DNA from: Planctomycetaceae bacterium
GTDB lineage: Bacteria; Planctomycetota; Phycisphaerae; UBA1845; UTPLA1
Length of the DNA: 64,000 bases
Reading direction: 5' to 3'
NCBI GenBank assembly: GCA_011525745.1
Contig: WYBU01000097.1
Coordinates: forward strand, 1-64,000
Position numbers and translations under genes: made by a program. The notes under the pieces are model-generated. The model saw only the letters and a list, made by a program, of their open reading frames with translations. It had not been told where the DNA came from and ran no database searches. This document shows positions 55,700 to 64,000 of the stretch, piece by piece. The stretch's first letter is position 1, and every line of letters begins with the position of its first letter.

Positions 55700-56848
55700 T
55701 CACGGACCGCACAGCGGACCCTGCGAAAACGCTTCCGACACATCCGTCGGCACGCCGTCCGACAGAATCCGACAGCCGTTCTCCGTAATCGCCACCACGT
55801 CCTCGATCCGCACGCCGAATTCTCCCGGCACGTACACGCCCGGCTCGATCGTCAGACACATCCCCGGCGCCAGCTTCGTACGGTTGCCCTGCACGAAAAA
55901 CGGCGCCTCGTGGCAGTCCAGCCCGATGCCGTGACCCAGACGGTGCACAAAGAACGCGCCGAAGCCTGCTTTCTCGATGACCGACCGCGCCGCGGCATCC
56001 ACCGATTCGCACGTCGCTCCCGGCCGCGCCGCCTCGATCGCCGCTCGCTGCGCCGCGCGCACCGCTTGATAGGCCGCATGACACTTCTCCCGCGGGCGCC
56101 CCACCGCGAACGTGCGCGTCATGTCCCCGTGATAACCGGCCACCGCCAGAACGTAATCGACCACCAGGCAGTCGCCGTCGCTCAGCGCGCGGTCGCTCGT
56201 CGGACGATGCGGGATGGCCGCGTTCGGTCCCGACTGCGCCAGCGGCAGCGCCCCGCTCAGCGAGCCGTCGCCCATGCTGATGACCGCCTGACCGGCCAGC
56301 TCCAGTTCCGTCATGCCCGGCGACAACCGCTTGCCGATTTCCGCGTAAATTTGTCCCACGCGGCGACACGCCCGCGCGATCGCCTCGACCTCCAGCGGCG
56401 ACTTCACCTGTCGCACCGACGTGATCGCCCCGTCATCCTCGCGCCACGTAGCGCCCGGCATCGCCTGCGCCAGCCGCCGCTGGACTTCGATCCAGACCGC
56501 CGGATCGAGCAGAATCGTGCCGCGTTCCAGTCCCAGGTGTTTTACAGCCTTCGCGATGGCCTCGTACGGACTCTGATCCTCGAGCCACGCGAACACGCGC
56601 GTCTGCGGTGGTATCGACCGCGAATCGGGCGCCTCGAATGCCGGGCATACCAGCGCCGCCTCGCCGTCGCCGCTAACCAGCCCACAAACGATTCGGTCCG
56701 ACGGACCCAGCGGCGCGCCCGAAAAGCCGAGGATATTCGCTGGAGTAAACAGCAGGATTCCGTCGGCGTGTCGCTCGACCAGCAGCGGTCGTATGCGCTC
56801 GGTGTGCTCCCGAACTACGCGAAAGTCGATCGCTCCGACCCGGTTCAT
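55700..56848 (-). CDS. M24 family Xaa-Pro peptidase
   Basis: A 382-residue metallopeptidase of the pita-bread fold. The N-terminal domain is followed by metal ligands: Asp in VVDYVLAVAGYHGDMTRTF (two aspartates), His in HRLGHGIGLDCHE, Glu in TIEPGVYVPGEFGVRIED. This is the usual aminopeptidase P or proline dipeptidase pattern. No signal peptide. Substrate: peptides with proline at the second position, by family. Confidence 0.9.
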   Translation of the reverse strand: MNRVGAIDFRVVREHTERIRPLLVERHADGILLFTPANILGFSGAPLGPSDRIVCGLVSGDGEAALVCPAFEAPDSRSIPPQTRVFAWLEDQSPYEAIAKAVKHLGLERGTILLDPAVWIEVQRRLAQAMPGATWREDDGAITSVRQVKSPLEVEAIARACRRVGQIYAEIGKRLSPGMTELELAGQAVISMGDGSLSGALPLAQSGPNAAIPHRPTSDRALSDGDCLVVDYVLAVAGYHGDMTRTFAVGRPREKCHAAYQAVRAAQRAAIEAARPGATCESVDAAARSVIEKAGFGAFFVHRLGHGIGLDCHEAPFFVQGNRTKLAPGMCLTIEPGVYVPGEFGVRIEDVVAITENGCRILSDGVPTDVSEAFSQGPLCGP

Positions 56849-57410
56849 GTTTGGCTCGCGAGAGAAGCTGTGAACGCCCGATGAGGGGAAAAGTTAACGT
56901 TCACATCAGCATCATTATTGCATTTTTCCCGCGATTGTCCAGCCGAATCATCCGAAACCTCGTTCGCGGGAGGCCCGACGACAGTGGACGCTTCTCTCGA
57001 ATACTTGCTGGATGCCGGCCGTTACATCGTAGAAGCAATGCTATTCAACTCCACGGCCGCTATTATCGGAAGTATGGCCTTCCTCCGCGCCTGCTGTATC
57101 CTCGTTGACGCGGAATCGAAAGCCCTCGAAGCCCATCGCATTATCGCCGAAACCGAACGCCGTGCGTGCGCTTTTGCGAACAATCTTCCGACCAAGATCC
57201 ACTAGGCTCTCGAAGGACGCGGTCCGACACAATCCACCGTGAGCGTTACGACGGGCCGCGCTGCGGCCCCGCGCCCGTTCCGCCATTCCCAACGACCGTG
57301 TCTCTCACAGCGCCCCTCTGCAAATTGACAATCATCGCTTCAATTCGTAGATTTGGCCCCGCCAACCGCCGGGCTGGCCGCCCGAGGCGCTGCGCGAAGG
57401 ACCCTCCTGA
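56849..57410. other. 562-bp region without a convincing gene
   Basis: A 95-aa frame (56918-57205, plus) with a mid-hydrophobic stretch is possible but has no ribosome site or family likeness. Otherwise I see nothing. The region between 57210 and 57340 is GC-poorer and may hold the promoter of the 57411 gene. Confidence 0.3.
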
Positions 57411-58490
57411 ATGATCTACCAGTTTCTACGATTTCAGAGTTTTCGCCGCGTCGCTTCGCTGGCGTGGCTGCTGGCCGTCATCGCCGGAATCGCACTCGTC
57501 GGTTTCGGCACCGCCATGGCCGTCGGATGGTTCCTCCCCTCGCCGCACGCGGTCGCCATGGGCGAAGACCCCGCCCCGCCCTGGCTTGCAGCCGTTCACC
57601 GCTTCGTCGGCATCGCCTATGTCGCCGGAGGGGCCGGCTTTCTCGCGTGGGCGGCGCTGATGTCCTGTCTGTTGGAACTGGCTGGCAAGACCGAATCGCA
57701 CGGCTTCCGCGCCTACGACGCGCTGCTGGACATCAAGGTCGCAACCGACGAACAGTCGCGCCACTTGCGCTCGATCGCCGAGAACATTCAGCTTTCCGAC
57801 GCCGCGCGCAGCATCGCCCATCGCGACCGCGAGCAGGACGTGTTGCGATCGGCCATCAACGATGACATTCTGCGTGAGAACTGGGAGGCGGCTTATTACC
57901 TCGTCGACCAGCTCGAAACGCGTTACGGCTACAAGCTCGAGGCACAGCAGCTTCGCGAAGAGATCGACACTTCGCGCACCACGCTCGTCGAGCGAAAGAT
58001 TCAGGAATCGGTGCGGCAGGTTCAGAACCTCGTCGCCTCGCGCGACTGGGACAAGGCGCGGCGCATGGTCGAGAAGCTGCTCAAGCACCACCCCGATCAT
58101 CCCAGTCTCAAGGGACTGCCCGCCGAACTCGAATCCCGCTGGGACGAGCACAAGCGGCGGTTGCTGAAGGAGTGGGACCAGGCCGTGCAGCGCGACGATG
58201 TCGACACCGGCATCCGCGTCCTGCGCGAGCTGGATCAGTATCTGACGCCGAGCGAGGCAGAGGCGATCAAGGAAGCAGCCCGCGACGTTTTCAAGGCCAA
58301 GCTGCACAATCTGGGCGTGCAGTTTCAGTTGGCCGTTTCGGAACGGCAGTGGATTCGCGCCCTGGAAGTCGGTGACCAGATCGTGCGCGAGTTTCCCAAC
58401 ACGCGCATGGCCAGCGAAGTGCGCGGCAAGCGCGACACGCTCGTGCAGCGCGCCGACGAACAGCGCAAGGCCGCCGCGGCCGTCACGTAA
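57411..58490 (+). CDS. Two-TM protein with helical repeat domain
   Basis: A 359-residue protein. Two N-terminal transmembrane helices (residues 13-38 and 60-85) precede a long helical cytoplasmic region (110-350) with TPR-like pairs: DWDKARRMVEKLLKHHPDHPSLKGL and QWIRALEVGDQIVREFPNTRMA. Such arrangements serve as membrane scaffolds, but I cannot name the partner. GAGG and CTGA directly precede the start, so the ribosome site is weak. Confidence 0.7.
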   Translation: MIYQFLRFQSFRRVASLAWLLAVIAGIALVGFGTAMAVGWFLPSPHAVAMGEDPAPPWLAAVHRFVGIAYVAGGAGFLAWAALMSCLLELAGKTESHGFRAYDALLDIKVATDEQSRHLRSIAENIQLSDAARSIAHRDREQDVLRSAINDDILRENWEAAYYLVDQLETRYGYKLEAQQLREEIDTSRTTLVERKIQESVRQVQNLVASRDWDKARRMVEKLLKHHPDHPSLKGLPAELESRWDEHKRRLLKEWDQAVQRDDVDTGIRVLRELDQYLTPSEAEAIKEAARDVFKAKLHNLGVQFQLAVSERQWIRALEVGDQIVREFPNTRMASEVRGKRDTLVQRADEQRKAAAAVT

Positions 58491-58638
58491 CGGACGACCG
58501 TGTCGACCGTGACGGTATTGGCGTGCGTGGGGCCTGGGCCCATCGAAATCGTCACCATCGTGCGTCTCGAAAGGAATCGCATTCGCGCGTCGGCGTTCGA
58601 ACGCGACAAAAAGGCTCGTCAACCATCGCTGTGCACCT

Positions 58639-59724
58639 ATGTCCCTTCCCCGCTTCGCATTCGTCGTCGCGCTGATTCTGATGATCCCCGCCTGCCGGCC
58701 GGGCCACCGTGATTCCGCGGGCCGCCTGGGCGACAACCCCGATCCCATCGACGTCCGCACCGGCTATCGCTATCCGATCGACGCGCCCGTGACGGATTCG
58801 GCCGGCGTGCGCGGAATGATCGACCGCGCCCGCGGACGCATCGTGCTGCTCTACTTCTGGACGCGGCTTTCCGAAGGCGCACGATCCGAGCTGCGCCAAC
58901 TGGCGCTGCTTCAGAATCGCCTGCACGCAGACGGTCTCAGCGTGATCGGGTGCAGTCTCGACGATCCCGCCGAGTGGCAGCGACAGGTGCGCCCGTTGCT
59001 CGCCAGCGTCCGCGGCAACTTCCCCTGCGTCGTCGTGCCCGAGGTCTCGCGCGAGGCGTTGCGCAACTGGCTCGCGCCGGACTGGAGCTACGAATGCCCG
59101 ATGCGCTTTGTCATCGCCCGCGACGGCCGCGTCGTCGCCGTCCTGCCGCCCGATGAGCCGTTCGCGCGCGTTGTTGAAATCGTTGACAACGCGGTACTCG
59201 GCCGCTCCGGCGGCGATCCGATTCGCACGACAAGCGAGGCCGGAGAACTGACGATCAGGCTCATCGACGTTCGCGCCGGCCGCACGATCGTCACATTCCC
59301 GCCGCTGCGGTACGACGATCCGACGACCATCGACGCCCAGGCCGACGGCGTCGTGCAGCGCGTCACGAGCCGCACCGATCGAGTGGCGGTGCTGCCGTTT
59401 GTCACCCGCGCCGACCCGACGCAACTGAACGACGACGGGCTGCGCGCCGCCGAGCGCTTCGCGCGTTGCCTGCGCGTCGCCGGGCTGCCCGATCTGGTCG
59501 AACCGCGCGAATCGTGGCAGCGGCTGACCGACCTGCGCCTGTCGCCGATGACGATCGACTTCGACCCCAGCGGCCTGGCGCGGCGCTGGCCGGTCGACTA
59601 CGTCGTACTTGGCTGGTGGCGCCCGCCCGCGCCTCGCGACGTCGCGCCCCGACCGCCGACCGCCCCGCACCGCGCCGATGAATCGAGCGAAGTCGAGTCC
59701 GACGAACCCACCCCGCGCGAGTAA
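58639..59724 (+). CDS. Lipoprotein with thioredoxin-like fold, no CxxC
   Basis: A 361-residue lipoprotein: signal peptide ending LILMIPAC. The thioredoxin-like core is RGRIVLLYFWTRLSEGARSELRQLALLQ, then LSVIGCSLDDPAEW. Where TlpA and AhpC-like proteins carry WCxxC it has WTRLSEG, so it should not act as a disulfide reductant. Residues 200-330 form an unrecognised beta-rich domain. It ends shortly before rplU. Confidence 0.7.
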   Translation: MSLPRFAFVVALILMIPACRPGHRDSAGRLGDNPDPIDVRTGYRYPIDAPVTDSAGVRGMIDRARGRIVLLYFWTRLSEGARSELRQLALLQNRLHADGLSVIGCSLDDPAEWQRQVRPLLASVRGNFPCVVVPEVSREALRNWLAPDWSYECPMRFVIARDGRVVAVLPPDEPFARVVEIVDNAVLGRSGGDPIRTTSEAGELTIRLIDVRAGRTIVTFPPLRYDDPTTIDAQADGVVQRVTSRTDRVAVLPFVTRADPTQLNDDGLRAAERFARCLRVAGLPDLVEPRESWQRLTDLRLSPMTIDFDPSGLARRWPVDYVVLGWWRPPAPRDVAPRPPTAPHRADESSEVESDEPTPRE

Positions 59725-59862
59725 GTTCTTTCGCGGTCCATGCGGCGGCCGCCTCCGAACGGATTCAGCGTCGCTTCGCCGCTGCTCCCTGTTGCTGTTC
59801 CCAGTCTCCCAGTTCCACGGTTTCGACGTTTCATTTCGACTTTCGACTTTCGCACCCTGCCC

Positions 59863-59891
59863 TTGATTTTCCCCCCCGCCGCGCCCATACT
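59863..59891 (+). promoter_or_regulatory. Candidate rplU promoter
   Basis: TTGATT (59863-59868), 17 bp, CATACT (59886-59891), about 30 bp before the rplU start with AGGAG at 59911-59915. Confidence 0.45.
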
Positions 59892-59922
59892 TTCTCGATT
59901 GTTTTTACGCAGGAGCCGATAA

Positions 59923-60237
59923 ATGTACGCAGTCATCGCCGATGGCGGCAAACAATACAAGGTCCGGCAGGGTGACACGCTCTACGTCGAGAAGCGGAAC
60001 CTGCCAGAAGGCGCTAGTACGGTCGAGTTCGACCAGGTGCTGCTCGTCGGCGAGGGCGAATCCACCCGCGTCGGCACGCCGTATCTTCCCGATGCCAGGG
60101 TCGTCGCCCGCTTTGTCGAGGCCGTCAAAGGACCCAAGGAAACCATCGTCAAGTACCGCCGGCGCAAGGGATACCGGCTCAAGAAGGGTCACCGCCAGCA
60201 GTACCTCAAGGTGACGGTTGAGTCGATTCACGCTTAA
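59923..60237 (+). CDS. rplU: 50S ribosomal protein L21
   Basis: A 104-residue L21 with the YAVIADGGKQYKVRQGDTLYVEK start, the GTPYLPDARVVARFV region, and YRRRKGYRLKKGHRQQYLKVTVESI at the end. It binds 23S rRNA in the large subunit. AGGAG lies 7 bp before the ATG. L27 (rpmA), usually next to it, does not follow; instead the next gene overlaps its 3' end by 20 bp. Confidence 0.97.
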   Translation: MYAVIADGGKQYKVRQGDTLYVEKRNLPEGASTVEFDQVLLVGEGESTRVGTPYLPDARVVARFVEAVKGPKETIVKYRRRKGYRLKKGHRQQYLKVTVESIHA

Positions 60238-61669
60238 CGTCGGCCTGCTCACGCTTCTGGTCACGGCCGTCGCGGGGTCGGCGTCGCAGCCGACCTCGAC
60301 GGAAAAGCACGCCCTGCGCCGCCACTTCAGAATCGACGACTCCCTCTATTACGTCGTCGAGCGCGATATCTCCACCCGCCACGTATTGCTCAACGTCCCG
60401 CTCGTCACGCGCCGCAAGCACGTCGACGAGTGGGCCGAGCGCATCCACAGCCTGGCGCCCGACGGCAGCGCCAACATCGAGTGGATACTCGAACGCGTGC
60501 AATACCAGAAGTCCGATCTCAAGGGCGACTACCGCTTCGACTCGCTGACCGATCTGCCCAACCAGGAAACACGCTCGGCGACCGCCTTGATCGGACAAAA
60601 ACTCGTCGCGCGCCAGAAGCCTAACGGCACGGCCGCCGTCAGCGGCGGATCCGCCGACAAGCCGCACGCCGTAACCGAAAAAACCACGGCTCCAGTGTCC
60701 GCGCCTGCCACGCCTGCGGGCAGCACGGCCGCCTCACAACCCGCTGCGAACGTCGCCTCGCGACCCTCGACCACGGCCGCCAGCCGACCCGCCGGCGCTC
60801 GCCCGCGTCCCGCCATCCGCTCGCGTGCCCTGTACGACCGCGAGGAAATCTTACGGTTCATTGCTCGACTGACGACCGACTTTCTGCCTGCCACGCCCGT
60901 CGCGGCCGGCGAGTCGTGGACCATCGAGTTCGACGAGTTAAAGCCGACCTTCGGCAAAGTCACGCACCGGCTGACCTGTACGCTGCGCCAGATTGTCGAC
61001 GCCGACGGGGGGCGCACCGCGCTGATCGGCGTGAACGGCGACAGTGCGGTGAATGAGGCCGACGCATCCGAGGCCGCCGGCGACGAGGCCAGCATCGTGC
61101 TGAAAAACGCGCGATGGAGCGGCGACATTCGCTTCGACGTCGAGCGCGGCCGGCTGCACTCGCTGACGCTGCGCAGCGACTTGTCGATGGCGCTGGTCAG
61201 CGACGACCCGAAAAAGAAGGAATTTTCGTTGGAAATGGCCGAGCAGCAAACGATTCGCGTCGGGGTCTCCACGCAGCCGCCCGTGCGGCCGATCGTCGTG
61301 CAGTCGCAGCGGCCGGGCGCGACGCAGCCCGCGGGCGCCAACGGCGCTGCCGACGGCCGGATCGCTGCGCCCAACGGCGACGCGCATGCGGCGAGCCGAA
61401 TTTCGGCCGATTCGAATGAGCAGTGGAAGAAACTGATCGCCCCGCCGGTGCGTTCGGCACTTCCGACGCGCGGCATCGGCTCGCCGCGCAAGTTCACCAT
61501 GCCGCTGAAGGCCAACGGCGCCTCGCGCCACTCGCTGGAGCGCCTGATCCTCACGTCGCAACCCGCCTCGCAGCCGGCCAACGGCGCCGCCCGCAACGCC
61601 GCCCCCCCCGCCACGTCGCGCCCCGCCCCGACGGGCCGGCGCGCGATGGAGCCCAGCGCGGCGGAGTGA
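60218..61669 (+). CDS. Secreted protein of unknown function overlapping rplU
   Basis: A 483-residue protein starting at TTG 60218, inside rplU, with AAGGTGA about 7 bp upstream. It begins with a signal peptide (RFTLNVGLLTLLVTAVAGSASQ). The N-terminal folded part reads FRIDDSLYYVVERDISTRHVLLNVPLVTRRKHV. Residues 140-205 are Ser/Pro/Ala-rich, and a second domain (210-330) has SWTIEFDELKPTFGKVTHRLTCTLRQIVDADGGR. The C-terminal 130 residues are low complexity with many Ala, Pro and Gln. Function unknown; coupling to a ribosomal gene looks accidental. Confidence 0.7.
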   Translation: MSRFTLNVGLLTLLVTAVAGSASQPTSTEKHALRRHFRIDDSLYYVVERDISTRHVLLNVPLVTRRKHVDEWAERIHSLAPDGSANIEWILERVQYQKSDLKGDYRFDSLTDLPNQETRSATALIGQKLVARQKPNGTAAVSGGSADKPHAVTEKTTAPVSAPATPAGSTAASQPAANVASRPSTTAASRPAGARPRPAIRSRALYDREEILRFIARLTTDFLPATPVAAGESWTIEFDELKPTFGKVTHRLTCTLRQIVDADGGRTALIGVNGDSAVNEADASEAAGDEASIVLKNARWSGDIRFDVERGRLHSLTLRSDLSMALVSDDPKKKEFSLEMAEQQTIRVGVSTQPPVRPIVVQSQRPGATQPAGANGAADGRIAAPNGDAHAASRISADSNEQWKKLIAPPVRSALPTRGIGSPRKFTMPLKANGASRHSLERLILTSQPASQPANGAARNAAPPATSRPAPTGRRAMEPSAAE

Positions 61670-62038
61670 GTCAGGATACGACGTTCGCTCTGTTCACTAC
61701 AGCGCTCGGCCGTAGTTACCACTGATTCGTCATGACGACTTCGGCCCGTGGGGTGGCATGGTCAAGCCCTCGCGCGGTAGCGGCTCAAGTTGTCTGACGC
61801 CTCACCTCGCGAGGGCTTGGCCATGTTGAGTCGTCAATCAGCAGAACGTACAACGATACGGGCGTGCAGAGATGCCCACGTGGCTGTTTCCCAACGTGTC
61901 GTTTGGTTTGTCGCTCGGAGATCTTGGCCGTAAGGAGCAGGGTGCGCACACGACCAGCCGACGCGGCGCGGTTCTCAATCGCATATACTCGTATTTTCAG
62001 TTGATTCCCTTCGCCAGGCCAGAGGGCGAGCGCAAACG
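61670..62038. other. Spacer holding family-A repeat
   Basis: Contains the family-A element at 61752-61830. A 116-aa minus frame (61785-62135) runs through it and was not annotated. No gene. Confidence 0.45.
61752..61830. repeat. Family-A palindromic repeat, copy 7
   Basis: GTGGCATGGTCAAGCCCTCG and CGCGAGGGCTTGGCCATG arms; one of the cleanest copies. Confidence 0.8.
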
Positions 62039-62608
62039 ATGCGGAATTCAGGCTCGATAGAGGCGCCGCCCTGCACTGCAGGGCACGTCCGGATCGTGCT
62101 CCTCGTTTCCGCTTTCTGGCAGGCCGTTTGCGCAATCCAGCACTACGTTTACGGCTTCTTCGTTTGGCGTGCGGTGTTGGCGGCCTACACGTCGCTACTC
62201 GGCGACGTACAGGCCAGCATCGGTTGTTATCAACGCCTGGATGCCTACATTGCTTACGTCGTCATGACGGCGCCGGCGACGCTGGCCGCCATCTTCGTTC
62301 TTTGCCGGTTTTACGACCATCGGCCGAAACGCAAGGCCGTCTCGGCGATGTTCCTACTTTGGGAAATACCGGTCCTCGCATTGCTAGCGTGGAAATATGA
62401 AACAGGGCTTCACTACATGATCAACCAGCTCAAGTGGACCCTGTTTGGACCGCCCGACGACCTCTACAGCGTCCGGAACCTCGGGCTTCCCAGGCTTCTT
62501 GCGTGGCTGCTGTGTACGCTGCCCGTCTGCATTGCGGTTACATGGTACTGTTCGCGCAGACTCGCCGGGCGGGCGCGCGGATTTCCCGTTGAGTTGATCC
62601 GCCCGTAA
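62039..62608 (+). CDS. Four-TM membrane protein of unknown function
   Basis: A 189-residue protein with four hydrophobic segments: VRIVLLVSAFWQAVCAIQHYV, YIAYVVMTAPATLAAIFVLC, MFLLWEIPVLALLAW, and LLAWLLCTLPVCIAVTWY. Acidic and basic residues between them fit a small integral membrane protein. I do not recognise it and no ribosome site is obvious at 62039. Confidence 0.5.
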   Translation: MRNSGSIEAPPCTAGHVRIVLLVSAFWQAVCAIQHYVYGFFVWRAVLAAYTSLLGDVQASIGCYQRLDAYIAYVVMTAPATLAAIFVLCRFYDHRPKRKAVSAMFLLWEIPVLALLAWKYETGLHYMINQLKWTLFGPPDDLYSVRNLGLPRLLAWLLCTLPVCIAVTWYCSRRLAGRARGFPVELIRP

Positions 62609-62865
62609 TGCGGCAAATTTCGTGAATCGGTTGCAACGTGATGGCAGATCCGCGGGCCGCGAAGTGACCAGATTTCATGAACGACACTCAACGGTCCCAG
62701 TCAGTCCGAAGGAACCGGATCGTGTAAATAATTCGATGCAGCGCAACGGCTCTGGCTCCAACGCACGCCCGCTTGGACGAACCACTGTGTTTCCACTCGA
62801 AACTACGCTTCGAACGACCGAATCTCAACTCGCGATTCGACTTGTGGACGATTGACACGACGTGC

Positions 62866-63258
62866 TCATCGCCAGAAATCCCGATACGCCTCACTTTGCT
62901 CGCCACGCAAATGGTCTGGCGCTGCGCCGCGCACCCGACGCCAGAGGTCGGCCACATCTCCATCCGTTTCTACCGGAATGTAATGCTCGACCTGCTGCTT
63001 CTGCACAATGAGCCAGCCGCGCTTTACGCCTTCATGCGGCAACACGACAAAATGCTCTACCATCCATGGCCCGTCGCCCCATCGCCCGCTATGCTCGACC
63101 AGTTCGTGTCCGCGCAATGAATCCGCCGCAACAATCCCCGCCTGCGAAGGCACGGGCACCGCCGATGACCATCCGACGTACGCAAACACGGCCAATGCGA
63201 AAAGCAGCAGACCCAACCAGCCCCACGACGTGCGGGGCAATGGAAGCCGTTCCATCAT
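62866..63258 (-). CDS. Single-TM protein of unknown function
   Basis: A 130-residue protein with one N-terminal membrane helix (SWGWLGLLLFALAVFAYVGWSSAV) and a short extracytoplasmic domain (70-125) containing WMVEHFVVLPHEGVKRGWLIVQKQQVEHYIPVE. An overlapping 115-aa plus frame (62773-63120) is composed of unlikely residues and was rejected. No family recognised. Confidence 0.55.
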   Translation of the reverse strand: MMERLPLPRTSWGWLGLLLFALAVFAYVGWSSAVPVPSQAGIVAADSLRGHELVEHSGRWGDGPWMVEHFVVLPHEGVKRGWLIVQKQQVEHYIPVETDGDVADLWRRVRGAAPDHLRGEQSEAYRDFWR

Positions 63259-63903
63259 ACTTCTCCGTTCAGATAGTAATCAGACCCAACGTCACACTTC
63301 AACCAATAGCAGGTGCCGCAGCACACGGCACGATCGCAGGATCGCGTGCGTTTCACTGCGTGCCATCTCGATGAATGGCGGATGGCCTGCGACTTACTTG
63401 CCCTGCGAACAGACGCACCAGTCTGACAGTGTGCGATGTTCTCCGCGCATGGATCGGAAATGTCCTAAAGAGCTTCACACACTTTGAAGTCCACCGCAAG
63501 ACGCTCGATCACGCTCGTACCGGGAGGCAACGGCGCGATAACTCCGTCTCATGACCGCTCTTGCACTGCTCGTTTTCCGCATACGCGTCGCTCACTCTGT
63601 TGGCGGTCCAAAAGCGGCAGGAAGCGGCGAACGAATAAAGGCCCCTTGAGAGTTTTCGCCTTCACCTGCCGCACACGGGCCTGGGCTTCGACTTTTGTCG
63701 CACTCGTTCGATCCAGGCGTTGCGCTCACCGCCCTACCTTCGCTTGAGTAGTCGATTCCCCGGACCCCTTGCGAGGCGTCAAACGCTGCGAAGTGTAATC
63801 CACCGTCCCCCCGGCATGGACAAACCGCCGCCATCGGATTAACTTCCCCGGCCGCGCGCGGCGGAGTGGCGACGAGACGCCGCCGCGGGAACCACGCATA
63901 CGG
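63259..63903. other. 645-bp region without a convincing gene
   Basis: Short overlapping frames only, none with a ribosome site plus plausible composition. No repeat family noticed. Confidence 0.35.
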
Positions 63904-64000
63904 ATGGCTTTCATGACCGCAGCACTGTGGGTGCTCTGCCTTCTCTACATGCTGATCGCGCTGCGTTGGCTGATCGGGGCCGTGCAGGTCGGCCGCGCGC
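63904..64000 (+). CDS. Partial membrane-protein gene at right edge
   Basis: Open to the window edge. The first codons give AFMTAALWVLCLLYMLIALR, a hydrophobic N-terminal helix, then WLIGAVQV. Probably the start of an integral membrane protein; too short for a family call. Confidence 0.5.
   Translation, partial: MAFMTAALWVLCLLYMLIALRWLIGAVQVGRA

Noticed and set aside
61785-62135. 116-aa minus frame
   Set aside because: Runs through the family-A palindrome, so it is repeat-derived.
62773-63120. 115-aa plus frame overlapping the single-TM gene
   Set aside because: Composition is unnatural (rich in His, Pro, Cys, Met) and lacks a ribosome site. The minus frame has a clear membrane helix.
1-64000. 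CRISPR array, rRNA operon or complete insertion sequence
   Set aside because: None found. Repeated sequences here are short palindromes or degenerate tandem units without regular spacers, and no transposase frame was recognised.

Overview
The window is high-GC bacterial DNA and looks like a planctomycete, probably a Phycisphaerae-type lineage. The pointers are a zinc-ribbon protein with the CPxCxYDLRG signature, a DUF6677-type membrane protein, a PEP-CTERM protein, a CRTAC1/UnbV protein with an apparent in-frame TGA, a DUF2924 cassette, and dense families of short palindromic repeats between genes. The placement is inference from gene content, not from a marker tree.

Positions 1-3,450 are accessory: a 54-bp tandem repeat, a shortened DUF2924 pair, a lipoprotein trypsin-like protease and an HNH protein. 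Positions 3,967-17,556 hold one leftward flagellar cluster in transcription order: unknown 106-aa protein, flgF, flgG, flgA, flgH, flgI, flgJ (rod-binding domain only), flgN, flgK, flgL, fliW, csrA, flagellin. It covers distal rod, P and L rings, hook-filament junction, filament, and the FliW-CsrA control pair next to its flagellin target.

Positions 18,100-26,940 are mixed: a conserved unknown, a GT-C glycosyltransferase, a WbpB-like oxidoreductase, an esterase lipoprotein, an amidohydrolase, an unknown membrane-anchored protein and a WbpD-like acetyltransferase. Positions 27,062-28,320 are a type II restriction-modification pair: a BglII/BstYI-like nuclease with a one-base frameshift in a T run, and an MT-A70 methyltransferase. 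Positions 28,377-48,900 are mainly metabolism and housekeeping: aldo/keto reductase, benzoate-CoA-ligase-like enzyme, CYTH phosphatase/cyclase, QueG, GH20 hexosaminidase, DnaJ- and HEAT-domain proteins, class V aminotransferase, PEP-CTERM protein, M20 peptidase, FeoA/FeoB behind a palindromic operator, an HxxxD acyltransferase and a DUF547 lipoprotein.

Positions 49,062-52,163 carry the most striking locus, a CRTAC1/UnbV-thioredoxin protein read through an in-frame TGA, a selenocysteine candidate with a hairpin just downstream. Then come tRNA-Leu(UAA), a VOC protein, a glycogen-debranching-type glucosidase, an M24 peptidase, membrane and secreted unknowns, and ribosomal protein L21 without L27. 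The right end holds two small membrane proteins and a partial gene. No rRNA, CRISPR array or complete insertion sequence was seen.
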